Shown here piece by piece: positions 1 to 10,057 of a DNA stretch of 64,000 nucleotides (the stretch's first letter is position 1; each line of letters begins with the position of its first letter). The position numbers and the translations under genes were made by a program. Under the pieces are notes generated by a model. The model did not search any database and was not told the DNA's origin. It worked only from the letters and a program-made list of their open reading frames with translations. This DNA comes from Chloroflexota bacterium (GTDB lineage Bacteria; Chloroflexota; Anaerolineae; Promineifilales; Promineifilaceae), in assembly GCA_014584575.1 (NCBI GenBank), contig JACTMP010000024.1:1-64000 (forward strand). The letters are read 5' to 3'.

Positions 1-663
1 GAGGTAGCCCGCTCCCTGGGGCACCTCCACGGCCACACCACCGGCCAGCACCAGGTCGGCTTCGTAAGCCAGCAGACTCTGGCAGGCCAGGTGGACGGCA
101 ACCAGGGAGGTGGAGCAGAAGGTTTGCACGGACAGGCTTGGCCCGCGCAGGTTCAGCTTGTAGGCGACCATCGAGGCCAGTGCATCCGCGTCGTTGCCAC
201 TGGCAACTTGCAGGCGGGTGAGCCGGGCGCGTACTTCGGGGTTAGAGGCCAGATTGCGCCGCAGATATTCCGAGGGGGCTTTTCCGGCGACCACGCCAAT
301 CAGCCCTTCATAGCTTTCCGGGTCATAGCCGGCGTCTTCCAATGCTTCCCAGGCGCATTGCAAAAAGAGGCGCGATTGGGGATCCATCGTTTCAGCGTCA
401 CGCGGGCTGAAACCAAAAAAGGGGGCGTCAAATTTGTCTATATCCGGCACTATCACGCCAGACTTAACATAATCCGGGTGCTGGTGAAGCTCAGGCGGCA
501 CACCGGCCGCCTGTAATTGTTCATCGGCGAGTGGGTGAATGACGCAACGGCCGTGTACCACATGCTGCCATAAAGCCGAAACGGTGCTGGCATCCGGGAA
601 CCGGCCGGCCATGCCAATAATTGCCAGAGAGGATCCCTGGGCTGTGTCATCATTGTGTGCCAT
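1..663 (-). CDS. Type I PKS, N-terminal ketosynthase (partial)
   Basis: First 221 codons of a modular polyketide synthase; the gene continues past the left edge. The protein starts MAHNDDTAQG and enters a ketosynthase (KS) domain at once (SLAIIGMAGRFPD, residues 12-24). The KS nucleophile is the Cys of QTFCSTSLVAVHLACQSL, a variant of the usual DTACSSS seen also in the KS domains of the gene upstream. The window ends before the two catalytic histidines, so activity cannot be judged. The ATG lies 4 bp after the stop of the bimodular PKS, so the genes are probably translationally coupled and the assembly line runs on leftward. Domains after KS and the chain-release step are outside the window. 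Confidence 0.93.
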   Translation of the reverse strand, partial: MAHNDDTAQGSSLAIIGMAGRFPDASTVSALWQHVVHGRCVIHPLADEQLQAAGVPPELHQHPDYVKSGVIVPDIDKFDAPFFGFSPRDAETMDPQSRLFLQCAWEALEDAGYDPESYEGLIGVVAGKAPSEYLRRNLASNPEVRARLTRLQVASGNDADALASMVAYKLNLRGPSLSVQTFCSTSLVAVHLACQSLLAYEADLVLAGGVAVEVPQGAGYL

Positions 664-667
664 GTAA

Positions 668-3600
668 TCAACGCCTCCGTTCTAATGCGCGTTGGCGGCG
701 CATCTGTCCCCGCACCAGCCGTTGTTCGCTGGCGTCTTCTGCTGGTTGGTCAGATTGCAACTGCGCTGCCATCTGGCTGATGGTAGGCGCGTCATAGAGC
801 AAGTTGAGTGGAATAGTCTCTATCCCCGATTCCTGCCGCAGCCGGGTGACCAGGTCTACGCCAATCAAGGAATTGCCGCCCAACTCAAAAAAGTTGTCCT
901 GCACACCCACCGTTTCCACACCCAATAAATCGCTCCAGATGGCCGCAATTTGTTTCTCCAGGTCGGTGGCCGGGGCTATGTAGGGCGTACCCAGCGCCGG
1001 GCGAGGGTATCTGGTTTTGTTTTCCTGTCTGCGCTGATGGTGGGAAATGGTCTCGGTGGAGAAACCGGCCGCCACCCGTGCAAAATCCTGAGTGGAAACG
1101 ACCACATGTGGTAGCCGATGGGCCAACAGCCGACGAATCATCTCAAACCCTTCCGCAAAACTGATGCCAAACCGCTGCCGCCGCGCCTGGAAATAGGCGC
1201 GGGTGCCGGGGTCAAACCCTTCCAACCCGGCCTGCCAGGCGTCCCAAAGCCATTCACCCCACCCCACCGCCAGGGTCAACCCATGCTGCCGGGCATGGCG
1301 GCGGGCAAAGGCGTCTACAAAGGCATTGGCGGCGCAGTAATCAATCTGGCCGGGGCCGCCGCCGGTAACGGCGCTGATGGAAGAAAACAGCAGCAAAAAG
1401 TCTAACGCACGCTCTTTGAACAATTCGTGTAAAACGAGGGTTCCCTGCACTTTGGGGGCTAACACGGCCGTCGCCGCCGCTACCTCTTTGCGCACAATCA
1501 GCCCCAATGGGGGCACGCCTGCCGTATGAAAGACGCCATGAATCACGCCAAAACGGTCATATGCCTGGGACACGGCCGTTTGCATTTGCACCAGATCGGT
1601 CACATCAGCCGCCAATACCAGCACCTCGGCCCCCATTGCCTCCAATTGTTGTACCTGGTGGATTTTGTACCCCAGGCCGTTGGTAATTCCCTGCCGGGCC
1701 ACAATTTCCGCCCATTCCCGGCGCGGCGGCAAGGGGGAACGGCCGAGCAACACCACTTTGGCCTGGAACTGCTCTACCAACCACCCGGCCAGCGCCAGGC
1801 CAATGCCGCCCAACCCGCCGGTAATCAGATAGACGCCTGCCTGACGCAGCCGCTGCGCCGGTTCATCGGCCGGTGGAATAGGGGCCGGTTCGTACCGCTG
1901 CACCCAGCGGCTGTCATCCCGCCAGGCAATAACGGCCGGGGGTAAATCGGCGACCAGTTCGGCCAGCAGACGAGACGCCAGCTCCACTGCCTGCGGGCTG
2001 CCGGGGATGGGTGCGGGAATGTCTATGCTGCAACAGCGGATGTGCGGTAGTTCCTGGGGAATGACTTTATACGGGCCAAGCACGGTCGCTTTAGCCGGTT
2101 GCAGGTGAACGGCCGTGGTCACATCCTGCATATCGCTGGAAACGATTGCCAACTGGCAGGGGGCGCTGCTGAGATTAGCCCAGGCCTGCGCCAGAAAGAG
2201 CAGGCTGTAAAAGCCATGCTCCAGGGTGTGAGTCAGTGTCACGGCCGTGTTCGCCGCCGTCACGCTCCAGAGATGGGCAATTTTGGTGGGCATCTCGCCC
2301 TGTTTGTGCAGCGCCTGCAACAACTTCTGGTAATCGGAAGCCTGGTTGGGGCGGATCATGTACTCATTCCGGCCCAAATAACTAAACTGCCAGCCAGAAC
2401 GCACCACAACCACCGGCTGTTGCTGCGCACGCATATCTGTGACCAGCCGGTCGGCCAGACCACACTCATCGGCAAAAATGAGCCAGCGCTGCCCAACCAC
2501 TGCTAATTGCCCTTTCGGCGGCAATGGCGGCGGTACGGTGCGCTGCCAGGAAGCCACATACCCCCACTGCGTCAGATCGGCCAGCTTGGGCGGTTCCTGG
2601 GCCAATAAGGCTTCAATGGGTGATTGGCCTGATGGCGCTGGCGCAGGTGCATGACTAACCCCGTTAACGCCGGGCGACAGTTCCGGTGGCGCAGAAACGC
2701 GCCGCCAATAACGCTGCCGCTCAAATGGGTAGGTGGGCAATGGCAGGCGACGTCGCTTTTCCGCCCGGTAAAACTCTTCCCAATTGACCGTTACACCCGC
2801 CAACCACAATTTAGCCAGCGTTTGCAGTAGAAACGGCCGTGCCGGTTGTGTTGTGTGGGCGTGGGGTAAGGTGGGCAGGATGAGGGGATGCTGGGCCGGT
2901 GTGCAATCCGGGTGCAATTTTGCCAGCGAACCCAGCGTATTACCCGGCCCCATTTCCAACAATACCTGGTTTGGCTGGCGTAGTAATTCCGCCAATCCGC
3001 CGGCAAATTGCACCGGTTGTTGCAGGTGCGCTACCCAATAGGCCGGGTCGGTGGCCTGTTCGGCCGTAATCCACGTGCCGGTCACGTTGGAAAGATAAGG
3101 GATGCGGGGTGGTTGCAAGTTAAACGAGGCCACCAGCGCCGCCAGATCAGCGGCAATGGGGGCCATCATGTGTGAATGGAAAGCGTGGCTGGTAGGCAGG
3201 CGACGGCAGGCAATGCCCTGCGTTTCCAGGCGGTCGGCCAATGATTGCACGGCCGTTTCCGACCCGGCCACCACACACATCTGCGGCCCATTCACGGCCG
3301 CCAGCGAAAGTTCGTCATGGATATAAGAAGCAACTGCCTCGGCGGGCAGGGAAATCGCCAGCATCGCGCCACGCGGCAGTTCTTGAATCAGTTTTGCCCG
3401 CCGTGCTACCAGCGTCAGCGCCTCTTCGAGTGACAACACCCCTGCCAGACAGGCGGCCACATACTCACCCAGGCTGTAACCAATTATCGCGCCGGGTTGA
3501 ATGCCCCAGTTCATCAGCAAACAGGCCAGGGCATATTCAATGACAAAAACCGCGGGTTGGGCTACGGCCGTTTCCGCCAGCCGCCCCAATGAATTCTCCG

Positions 3601-6600
3601 GTGATGGGCGGGCCAACAGGCGTCGCAAATCTGGTTTGTGACCGTTTGTGGGTGCGGCCGACGGCCGTTTGTCCGGTGGGTACAATATCTGTGCCAGTTC
3701 AAGCCCTTCGTTAGCCGCCAGATACGCCAGGCACCAGTCCACCGTCTCCCGGAATTCCCGTTCGTGCTGGTACAGGTCATGGGCCATGTTCACGTAATGG
3801 TCGCCCACACCGGGAAACAGAAAAGCTAACGGCCGTTCTTCCCGCTCTTCAAAATGGGTCAGCACCCCGGCCGTCTCCGGTTTTTCCAATAAAGGCAATA
3901 ACTCATCTCGCTCCTGGCAAATAATGGCCCGGCGGTAGCTGAAACGGGTGCGCCCCACCTGCAAGGTATAGGCCACATCGGCCAGATTAGCCGTGGGATT
4001 CTGGCACAGCCAGGCCGCCAGATTAGCTGTCATGTGTGCCAGCGCGGTTTCCGACCGTGCCGACAATAGCAGCAGGTGGTGAGGACGGGCAGGCGCAGTT
4101 GGTCCGGCAATAGGCGCTTCTTCCAAGACCACATGGACATTAGTGCCGCCCATGCCCAATGAACTGACACCGGCCCGGCGAGGGTGCCCGTTACGCTGCC
4201 AGGGCAACAGCCGGGTATTCACAAAAAAGGGACTGCTGGCAAAATCAATCGCCGGATTCGGCGACTCGAAATGGAGCGTGGGTGGTATTTGCTCATGGTG
4301 CAGCGCCAGGGCTGTTTTGATCAGACCGGAGATACCGGCTGCCCGATCCACATGCCCGATGTTGCTCTTGATCGAACCAATGGCGCAGTAGCCGGTGGTT
4401 TGGGTCGTGCGGCGGAAGGCTCTGGTGAGGGCGGCCACTTCGATGGGATCGCCCAGCGGCGTGGCTGTGCCGTGCGCTTCGATGTAATCAATGGTATCGG
4501 CCGTGACCCCTGCTTTTTCCAGGGCGGTGGTAATGACCTCAGCCTGGCCTTCGACGCTGGGGGCAGCATAACCGACTTTGAGCGAGCCGTCATTGTTCAC
4601 GGCCGAGCCTTTGATGCAGGCGTAAATGGTGTCGCCATCTTCCAGGGCATCTTCCAATCGCTTCAGCAGCACCACACCAACGCCGTCGCCAAACATGGTG
4701 CCGGCAGCACGGGCGTCAAACGTGCGGCAGTGGCCGTCCGGGGATTCCATGCCGCCTTCGGCCGCCAGGTAACCACTCTTCACGGGCACCCGCACCGAGA
4801 CGCCGCCGGCCAGGGCCATATCACATTCACCGGCCAGAAGGCTCTGGCAGGCCAGGTGAACGGCCACCAGGGAAGTGGAGCAGAAGGTTTGCACGGAAAA
4901 ACTGGGGCCTTTGAGATTGAGTTTGTAGGACACGGCCGTTGTCAACGAATCCTTGTCATTCCCCACCGCCAATTGATAGCTGGACTCATAAGCGCCCAAC
5001 GTGCGCAAAAATTCCGGGTCACGCGCCATGCCCAGCAGGTAAAAGCTCAGCCCCATGCCGCCATAGACACCCACCAACCCCGGATAACTCTTTGGCTCAT
5101 ACCCGGCCACTTCCAATGCTTCCCAGGCACATTCCAAAAAGAGCCGGTGCTGCGGGTCGGTCAGTTCAGCTTCGCGGGGGTTATAACCAAAAAAGGCCGC
5201 ATCAAAGAGATCGGCGTCCTCCAGAATGGGGCGCGCCGGTACATAGTGAGGGTGGTTTATCTCGGCCGGAGCAACGCCAGCGGCGATCAGTTCTTCGGCC
5301 GTAAATGTGGTAACCGCTTCTTTACCGTCCCGCAGGTTTTGCCAGAGATGGTCAATGGTGGGTGCACCGGGGAAACGGCCGGACATGCCCACAATGGCGA
5401 TGCTCTGCGCCCCGGCAGCCTGGGTGGCCTGTTTGCGCCGTTCGGTCAGCCGGTTGCTTTCTGTCTTTGCTGCGCTAGCTTCAGGCGCGGGGCGCAGATA
5501 CCGGGCCAGGGCGCTGATGGTGGGCGCTTCAAACAGAGCCGTCACCGGAATGGGAATATCAAATATCTCTTTGAGGCGGGCGATGAGGGTGATGCCGATC
5601 AGGGAATTGCCACCCAGATCAAAAAAGTTGTCATCAATGCCAATTTGCTCAATGCCCAGTAACTCTTGCCAGACGGCCGTGACCTTCTGTTCAATCTCAT
5701 CTGTGGCGGCGGTATAGGCGGTTGGTAGAGGGGGGCGCACAGCCGTAGCCGCCAATACCGGTTTCGCGCCGCCATCCCCTGCTTTGTCCAGTCGCAGCCA
5801 TTGCTGCAAACGGGCGTCCAGTTCGCCGGTAGATTGCACCAGTTGTGGCCCCACCTGGTGAGACAATACCCGTTCAAACGCCGCTACCCCTTCCGCTGGC
5901 GTCATCTCAAACGCGGCCACCGTTTTGCCTACTATGTCGTTAGCGCCGGGGCGCACCCGCCAGGTGTCCCAGTTCACGCTCAACCAGGGCACGGCCGTGC
6001 CCTGGCGGCTTTTCTGGTAGGCAAAGGCATCCATGAAAATGTTGGCGGCGGTGTAGGCCACAAAACCCAGCCCCCCCAGCACCGAGGAGAGTGAAGAGAA
6101 GAGCAAACAAAAATCGGGTTGTTGCCCGGCCAGCGCCGCGTCCAGGGCATAAAGCCCCGCCACTTTGGGCCGGAAATGCAGGTCGCATTGCGCCGGGCTG
6201 ATCTGCTCCACGCTGTTAAAGGCGTGCAGGTCGGAAATACCGGCAGCGTGAATGACGCCATGAATGGGACCAAAGTGGGCGCTGGTTTGGGTCACGGCCG
6301 TAGCCATTTGCCCCACATCCGCCACATCCGCCTGCAGCAGCAGCACCTCCGCCCCTATATCTTCCATAGCCTGCACCAGGCGTATTTTGCGGCTGATGGT
6401 GTCATCCTCTGGGTGGGTCTCCAGCCAGGTTGACCATTCGGTGCGTGTGGGCATGGCCGAACGGCCAATGAGCGCCAGCCTGGCCTGGTAAACACGCGCC
6501 AGATGTTCGGCCAGGATCAACCCCACACCACCCAGCCCGCCGGTAATGAGATAGGTCCCTTGCGGGCGCAACAATGGCGTCCCGGCGGCCAGCGGCATGG

Positions 6601-9600
6601 GCTGAAAGGTGCGTTCGTACCGTTCTCCCTGCCGGTAAGCGACTTCCAAATGGGTCAGAGACGCGCCCAGTTCGGCCAGTAGATAACGGGCTTGATCGGT
6701 GACGGCTTCGCTGGCGTCCAGGTCAATGGCGCGGCAGGTGAGGGTTGAACATTCCTGCACAATGGCGCGGCACACGCCGAAAACGGCCGTGCGCTCTGGA
6801 TAAAACGGTTGCGTTCCCATCACCGGCTGCGCATTGGCGGTCACAATGACCATTTCCATCGGTTGGCGTATCTTTTCCCGGCTCAACGCCTGTAAGCCGT
6901 ATACCATGCTGTCAAAACCGGCGCGGCGGGCCGCCGCAAACCGGGCCGGGCCAACGGCCGTTTCCGCAACCAACCCGGTACTCCACAAATGGATAACGGT
7001 TTGCGGAATCCGTTTTTGTGCCCGCAGCGCCTGGCACAGGGCGCTGTAATCTTCCGGCGCTTCGGGGCGGATAGTAAATTGCCCCTGCCCGGCATCAGCA
7101 AAATGATCCCCGGCGTAGACGCGCACCACCTTTCCCGAACATTGAGCCGCCAACACCTCACCCAACCCGTCAGCATCACAGAAAATGAGCCAGGAATCAG
7201 TGGGCCGGCCCCCTGCCGGGAGCATTGTTTTTTGCCAGACGGATTGGTAGAACCAGTCGGTAATGTCCGGTTTACGGCCGTTCCCAATAGATGGTGCTGA
7301 TGGTGTTGTTTGTTTATTGGCCGCCGTTTGCCGCGCCGCCACCCAATACCGCTGGCCGATAAAGGGGTGGGCCGGCAGGGGCGCCCGCTGCCGCCGTTCA
7401 TGCCGGTAATAGGCGGCCCAATCCATCTCTACTCCGGCCAGCCACATCTGGCCCAATACCCGCAGCAAAAAGGCGATGGCCGGTTGCGGCTCATAAGCAT
7501 ACGGCAGGGTAGACCAGACCAGTTGGCGCTGTGCCCCGTTCACCGCCGGGTGCTGCCGGGCAAACGAAGCCAGACTTTGCCCCGGCCCCACTTCCAAAAT
7601 GCCGGCAGAGGATGTGAGCAATGTCGTCAGGCCATCAGCAAAGCGCACCGTCTGGCAGAGGTGTTGCGCCCAATAAGCTGGAGATGTGGCTTGCACGGCC
7701 GTGAGCCAGTCGCCGGTCACATTAGAAATGAGCGGAATCTGCGGCGGGTGCAGCACAACCCTATCGAGCCAGGTGGTCAAGGGGGCCGCCACCGGCTGCA
7801 TCATGGTTGAATGGAAGGCATGACCGGTGGGCAGGCGGCGGCAGGCAATCGCCCGCGCTTCCAGTTGCATCGCTACCTGGTCAATGGCTGTTGCCGGGCC
7901 AGAAAGGACAACGGTATTCGGGTTGATGTCCGCTGCCAGGGCCACTTCTTCGCTCAAAAAAGGCTGCACCGCAGTGGCAGAGGCAGAAACAGCCAGCATC
8001 CCCCCTGCTGCCAATGTTTCGATCAGCGCCGCCCGGCGCGCTATCAGCGCCAGAGCGTCTTCCAAAGAGAAGACACCGGCCAGGCAAGCGGCCACATATT
8101 CACCCAGACTGTAGCCCATCATCGCCTGCGGTCGGATGCCCCAACTAAAAAGCAGTTGCGCCAGCGCATATTCGATCACAAAAACGGCCGGCTGGGCCAG
8201 GGTGGTGCGATGGAGGGGGGTATGGGGAGACGGCCGTGCCATCATCCGCCGTAAATCAAGCGAGGCCAGCGATTCAGGTTCACTCTCTGCCGGGAAAAGG
8301 TGTTGGCGCAAATCCAGCCCCAGGTGGGGCTGCAACAGGTGGCAGCAACGATCCACCCACTCGCGGAAAACGGGTTCGGTCTGGTACAACGCCTGGCCCA
8401 TGCCGGGGTAATGGTCGCCCACGCCGGGGAAGAGGAAGACGATGGGGCGTTCCGGTTGCACATCGTTGCTGGTGAAAAGGGGCGGAGGGGCGACGGCCGT
8501 GTCCACACCTGGTTCTAACGCGGTCACAGCTTCCGCTAACGTCTGGCACACCACAAAACGGCGATGGTTGTAGGCAGCGCGCCCTACCTGCAAGGTGTAG
8601 GCCACGTCAGCCAGATTCAGGTCAGGGTGTTCCCGCAGATGGGCAGCCAGGTTGGTGGTGGCCTGGGCCAGCGCCGCTTCGGTCTTGGCGGAAAGTGGCA
8701 GCAGATGGTAGGGGCGAGACGGTGCGGTGGGCAGAGGCGGCGGCGCTTCCTGCAACACCACATGGACGTTGGTGCCTCCCAGACCAAACGAGCTGACCCC
8801 GGCGCGGCGCGGCCCGGAATCGTTTGTCGGCCACGTCTTTAGCTCAGTGTTGACATAAAACGGACTGTTTTCCCAATCAAAGTCGGGGTTCGGCCGTTCA
8901 AAATTAAGCGTTGGCGGCAGCAACTCATGTTGCAGCGCCAGCGCCGTTTTGATCAATCCGGCCACACCCGCTGCCCGATCCAGGTGGCCGACATTGGGCT
9001 TAACGGAGCCAAGAGCGCAAAAATGGGTGCGCTGGGTGCTGTGGCGGAACGCCCGATTCATGGCTTCCAATTCGACGGAATCACCCAGCGGTGTGCCTGT
9101 GCCGTGCGCTTCAATATAGCTGATGCTGTCGGCCGTAACACCGGCACTGCCAAGCGCCTCCGCAATCACGGCCGCCTGGCCGTTCAGTCCGGGCGCGGTA
9201 TAACCGACCCGTTGCATCCCGTCATTGTTCAGAGCCGAGCCACAAATGACGGCAACGATGTGGTCGCCGTCGGCCAACGCCTCATCCAGCCGCTTCAACA
9301 CCACCAGCCCCACGCCATCACCAAAAACGCTGCCTTGCCCCCTGGCGTCAAAAGTGCGGCAGTATCCATCAGGGGAGGCGATGCCGCCTTCCTGATACAG
9401 GTAGCCCTGCCCTTGCGGAATTTGCACGGCCGCACCGCCCGCCAGCGCCATGTCACACTCAAAGGCCAGCAAACTCTGGCAGGCCAGATGCACGGCCACC
9501 AGCGAAGTGGAACAGTACGTTTGCACATTCACGCCCGGCCCTTTTAAGTCCAGTTTGTAGGCGATAAGCGTAGCCAGGGAATCGTTCTGGTTGCTCAACC

Positions 9601-10057
9601 CCACTTGCAGCGACCCAACGCGCTCGATGACCTCAGGGTTGGAGCCGAGGTTATAGATCATGTACCAGGGGAACCGTTTCCCGGCAAAAATACCCACCGG
9701 CCGGTCAAACGTGCCCGGCTCATAACCGGCCTGGCTGAGCGCTTCCCAGGCACATTCCAGCAGCAAACGGGATTGGGGGTCCATTATCTCGGCTTCACGC
9801 GGGGTGAAGCCAAAAAAAGAAGCGTCGAAGTGATCAAGCTGTTCCAGAACGGTACCGGCTTTGACGTAGTGGGGGTTTTGTAACAGGTCAGGAGGGACAC
9901 CCGCAGCCAGCAGTTCAGCATCGGAGAAAAAGTGGATGGCGTGGACGCCATTGACCAGGTTACGCCAGAATGCGGCGACATTGCCGGCGCCGGGAAAGCG
10001 CCCGGCCATGCCGATGATGGCGATGGCGGCGTCAGGCACGAGGGGAGCATTATCCAT
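668..10057 (-). CDS. Bimodular type I PKS (KS-AT-KR-ACP twice)
   Basis: 3129-residue polyketide synthase with two complete modules. Module 1: KS (Cys near 182, EAHGTGT His near 319, KPNVGHLDRAAG His), AT (FLFPGVGDHYPGMG near 544, GYSLGE near 647, HAFHS near 744), KR (GTYLITGGLGGVG near 1168; Ser, Tyr, Asn of SSLSS and AYTAANIF near 1335), ACP (LGGNSLIG near 1482). Module 2 repeats the order: KS from about 1550 (QTFCSTS near 1724), AT (near 2081; GYSLGE 2194; HAFHS 2292), KR (near 2742; DYCAANAF 2906), ACP (GGNSLIG near 3062). HAFH predicts malonyl-CoA as extender. With KR but no DH or ER, each module should leave a beta-hydroxyl. Both AT domains carry GYSLG where GHSxG is usual; the Ser is kept. 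The ATG overlaps the upstream PKS stop by 8 bp. Confidence 0.96.
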   Translation of the reverse strand: MDNAPLVPDAAIAIIGMAGRFPGAGNVAAFWRNLVNGVHAIHFFSDAELLAAGVPPDLLQNPHYVKAGTVLEQLDHFDASFFGFTPREAEIMDPQSRLLLECAWEALSQAGYEPGTFDRPVGIFAGKRFPWYMIYNLGSNPEVIERVGSLQVGLSNQNDSLATLIAYKLDLKGPGVNVQTYCSTSLVAVHLACQSLLAFECDMALAGGAAVQIPQGQGYLYQEGGIASPDGYCRTFDARGQGSVFGDGVGLVVLKRLDEALADGDHIVAVICGSALNNDGMQRVGYTAPGLNGQAAVIAEALGSAGVTADSISYIEAHGTGTPLGDSVELEAMNRAFRHSTQRTHFCALGSVKPNVGHLDRAAGVAGLIKTALALQHELLPPTLNFERPNPDFDWENSPFYVNTELKTWPTNDSGPRRAGVSSFGLGGTNVHVVLQEAPPPLPTAPSRPYHLLPLSAKTEAALAQATTNLAAHLREHPDLNLADVAYTLQVGRAAYNHRRFVVCQTLAEAVTALEPGVDTAVAPPPLFTSNDVQPERPIVFLFPGVGDHYPGMGQALYQTEPVFREWVDRCCHLLQPHLGLDLRQHLFPAESEPESLASLDLRRMMARPSPHTPLHRTTLAQPAVFVIEYALAQLLFSWGIRPQAMMGYSLGEYVAACLAGVFSLEDALALIARRAALIETLAAGGMLAVSASATAVQPFLSEEVALAADINPNTVVLSGPATAIDQVAMQLEARAIACRRLPTGHAFHSTMMQPVAAPLTTWLDRVVLHPPQIPLISNVTGDWLTAVQATSPAYWAQHLCQTVRFADGLTTLLTSSAGILEVGPGQSLASFARQHPAVNGAQRQLVWSTLPYAYEPQPAIAFLLRVLGQMWLAGVEMDWAAYYRHERRQRAPLPAHPFIGQRYWVAARQTAANKQTTPSAPSIGNGRKPDITDWFYQSVWQKTMLPAGGRPTDSWLIFCDADGLGEVLAAQCSGKVVRVYAGDHFADAGQGQFTIRPEAPEDYSALCQALRAQKRIPQTVIHLWSTGLVAETAVGPARFAAARRAGFDSMVYGLQALSREKIRQPMEMVIVTANAQPVMGTQPFYPERTAVFGVCRAIVQECSTLTCRAIDLDASEAVTDQARYLLAELGASLTHLEVAYRQGERYERTFQPMPLAAGTPLLRPQGTYLITGGLGGVGLILAEHLARVYQARLALIGRSAMPTRTEWSTWLETHPEDDTISRKIRLVQAMEDIGAEVLLLQADVADVGQMATAVTQTSAHFGPIHGVIHAAGISDLHAFNSVEQISPAQCDLHFRPKVAGLYALDAALAGQQPDFCLLFSSLSSVLGGLGFVAYTAANIFMDAFAYQKSRQGTAVPWLSVNWDTWRVRPGANDIVGKTVAAFEMTPAEGVAAFERVLSHQVGPQLVQSTGELDARLQQWLRLDKAGDGGAKPVLAATAVRPPLPTAYTAATDEIEQKVTAVWQELLGIEQIGIDDNFFDLGGNSLIGITLIARLKEIFDIPIPVTALFEAPTISALARYLRPAPEASAAKTESNRLTERRKQATQAAGAQSIAIVGMSGRFPGAPTIDHLWQNLRDGKEAVTTFTAEELIAAGVAPAEINHPHYVPARPILEDADLFDAAFFGYNPREAELTDPQHRLFLECAWEALEVAGYEPKSYPGLVGVYGGMGLSFYLLGMARDPEFLRTLGAYESSYQLAVGNDKDSLTTAVSYKLNLKGPSFSVQTFCSTSLVAVHLACQSLLAGECDMALAGGVSVRVPVKSGYLAAEGGMESPDGHCRTFDARAAGTMFGDGVGVVLLKRLEDALEDGDTIYACIKGSAVNNDGSLKVGYAAPSVEGQAEVITTALEKAGVTADTIDYIEAHGTATPLGDPIEVAALTRAFRRTTQTTGYCAIGSIKSNIGHVDRAAGISGLIKTALALHHEQIPPTLHFESPNPAIDFASSPFFVNTRLLPWQRNGHPRRAGVSSLGMGGTNVHVVLEEAPIAGPTAPARPHHLLLLSARSETALAHMTANLAAWLCQNPTANLADVAYTLQVGRTRFSYRRAIICQERDELLPLLEKPETAGVLTHFEEREERPLAFLFPGVGDHYVNMAHDLYQHEREFRETVDWCLAYLAANEGLELAQILYPPDKRPSAAPTNGHKPDLRRLLARPSPENSLGRLAETAVAQPAVFVIEYALACLLMNWGIQPGAIIGYSLGEYVAACLAGVLSLEEALTLVARRAKLIQELPRGAMLAISLPAEAVASYIHDELSLAAVNGPQMCVVAGSETAVQSLADRLETQGIACRRLPTSHAFHSHMMAPIAADLAALVASFNLQPPRIPYLSNVTGTWITAEQATDPAYWVAHLQQPVQFAGGLAELLRQPNQVLLEMGPGNTLGSLAKLHPDCTPAQHPLILPTLPHAHTTQPARPFLLQTLAKLWLAGVTVNWEEFYRAEKRRRLPLPTYPFERQRYWRRVSAPPELSPGVNGVSHAPAPAPSGQSPIEALLAQEPPKLADLTQWGYVASWQRTVPPPLPPKGQLAVVGQRWLIFADECGLADRLVTDMRAQQQPVVVVRSGWQFSYLGRNEYMIRPNQASDYQKLLQALHKQGEMPTKIAHLWSVTAANTAVTLTHTLEHGFYSLLFLAQAWANLSSAPCQLAIVSSDMQDVTTAVHLQPAKATVLGPYKVIPQELPHIRCCSIDIPAPIPGSPQAVELASRLLAELVADLPPAVIAWRDDSRWVQRYEPAPIPPADEPAQRLRQAGVYLITGGLGGIGLALAGWLVEQFQAKVVLLGRSPLPPRREWAEIVARQGITNGLGYKIHQVQQLEAMGAEVLVLAADVTDLVQMQTAVSQAYDRFGVIHGVFHTAGVPPLGLIVRKEVAAATAVLAPKVQGTLVLHELFKERALDFLLLFSSISAVTGGGPGQIDYCAANAFVDAFARRHARQHGLTLAVGWGEWLWDAWQAGLEGFDPGTRAYFQARRQRFGISFAEGFEMIRRLLAHRLPHVVVSTQDFARVAAGFSTETISHHQRRQENKTRYPRPALGTPYIAPATDLEKQIAAIWSDLLGVETVGVQDNFFELGGNSLIGVDLVTRLRQESGIETIPLNLLYDAPTISQMAAQLQSDQPAEDASEQRLVRGQMRRQRALERRR

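Noticed and set aside
4184..5662. 492-codon open frame on the plus strand
   Set aside because: It lies wholly antisense to the bimodular PKS; no domain is recognisable, and its existence follows from high GC and codon bias of the real gene.
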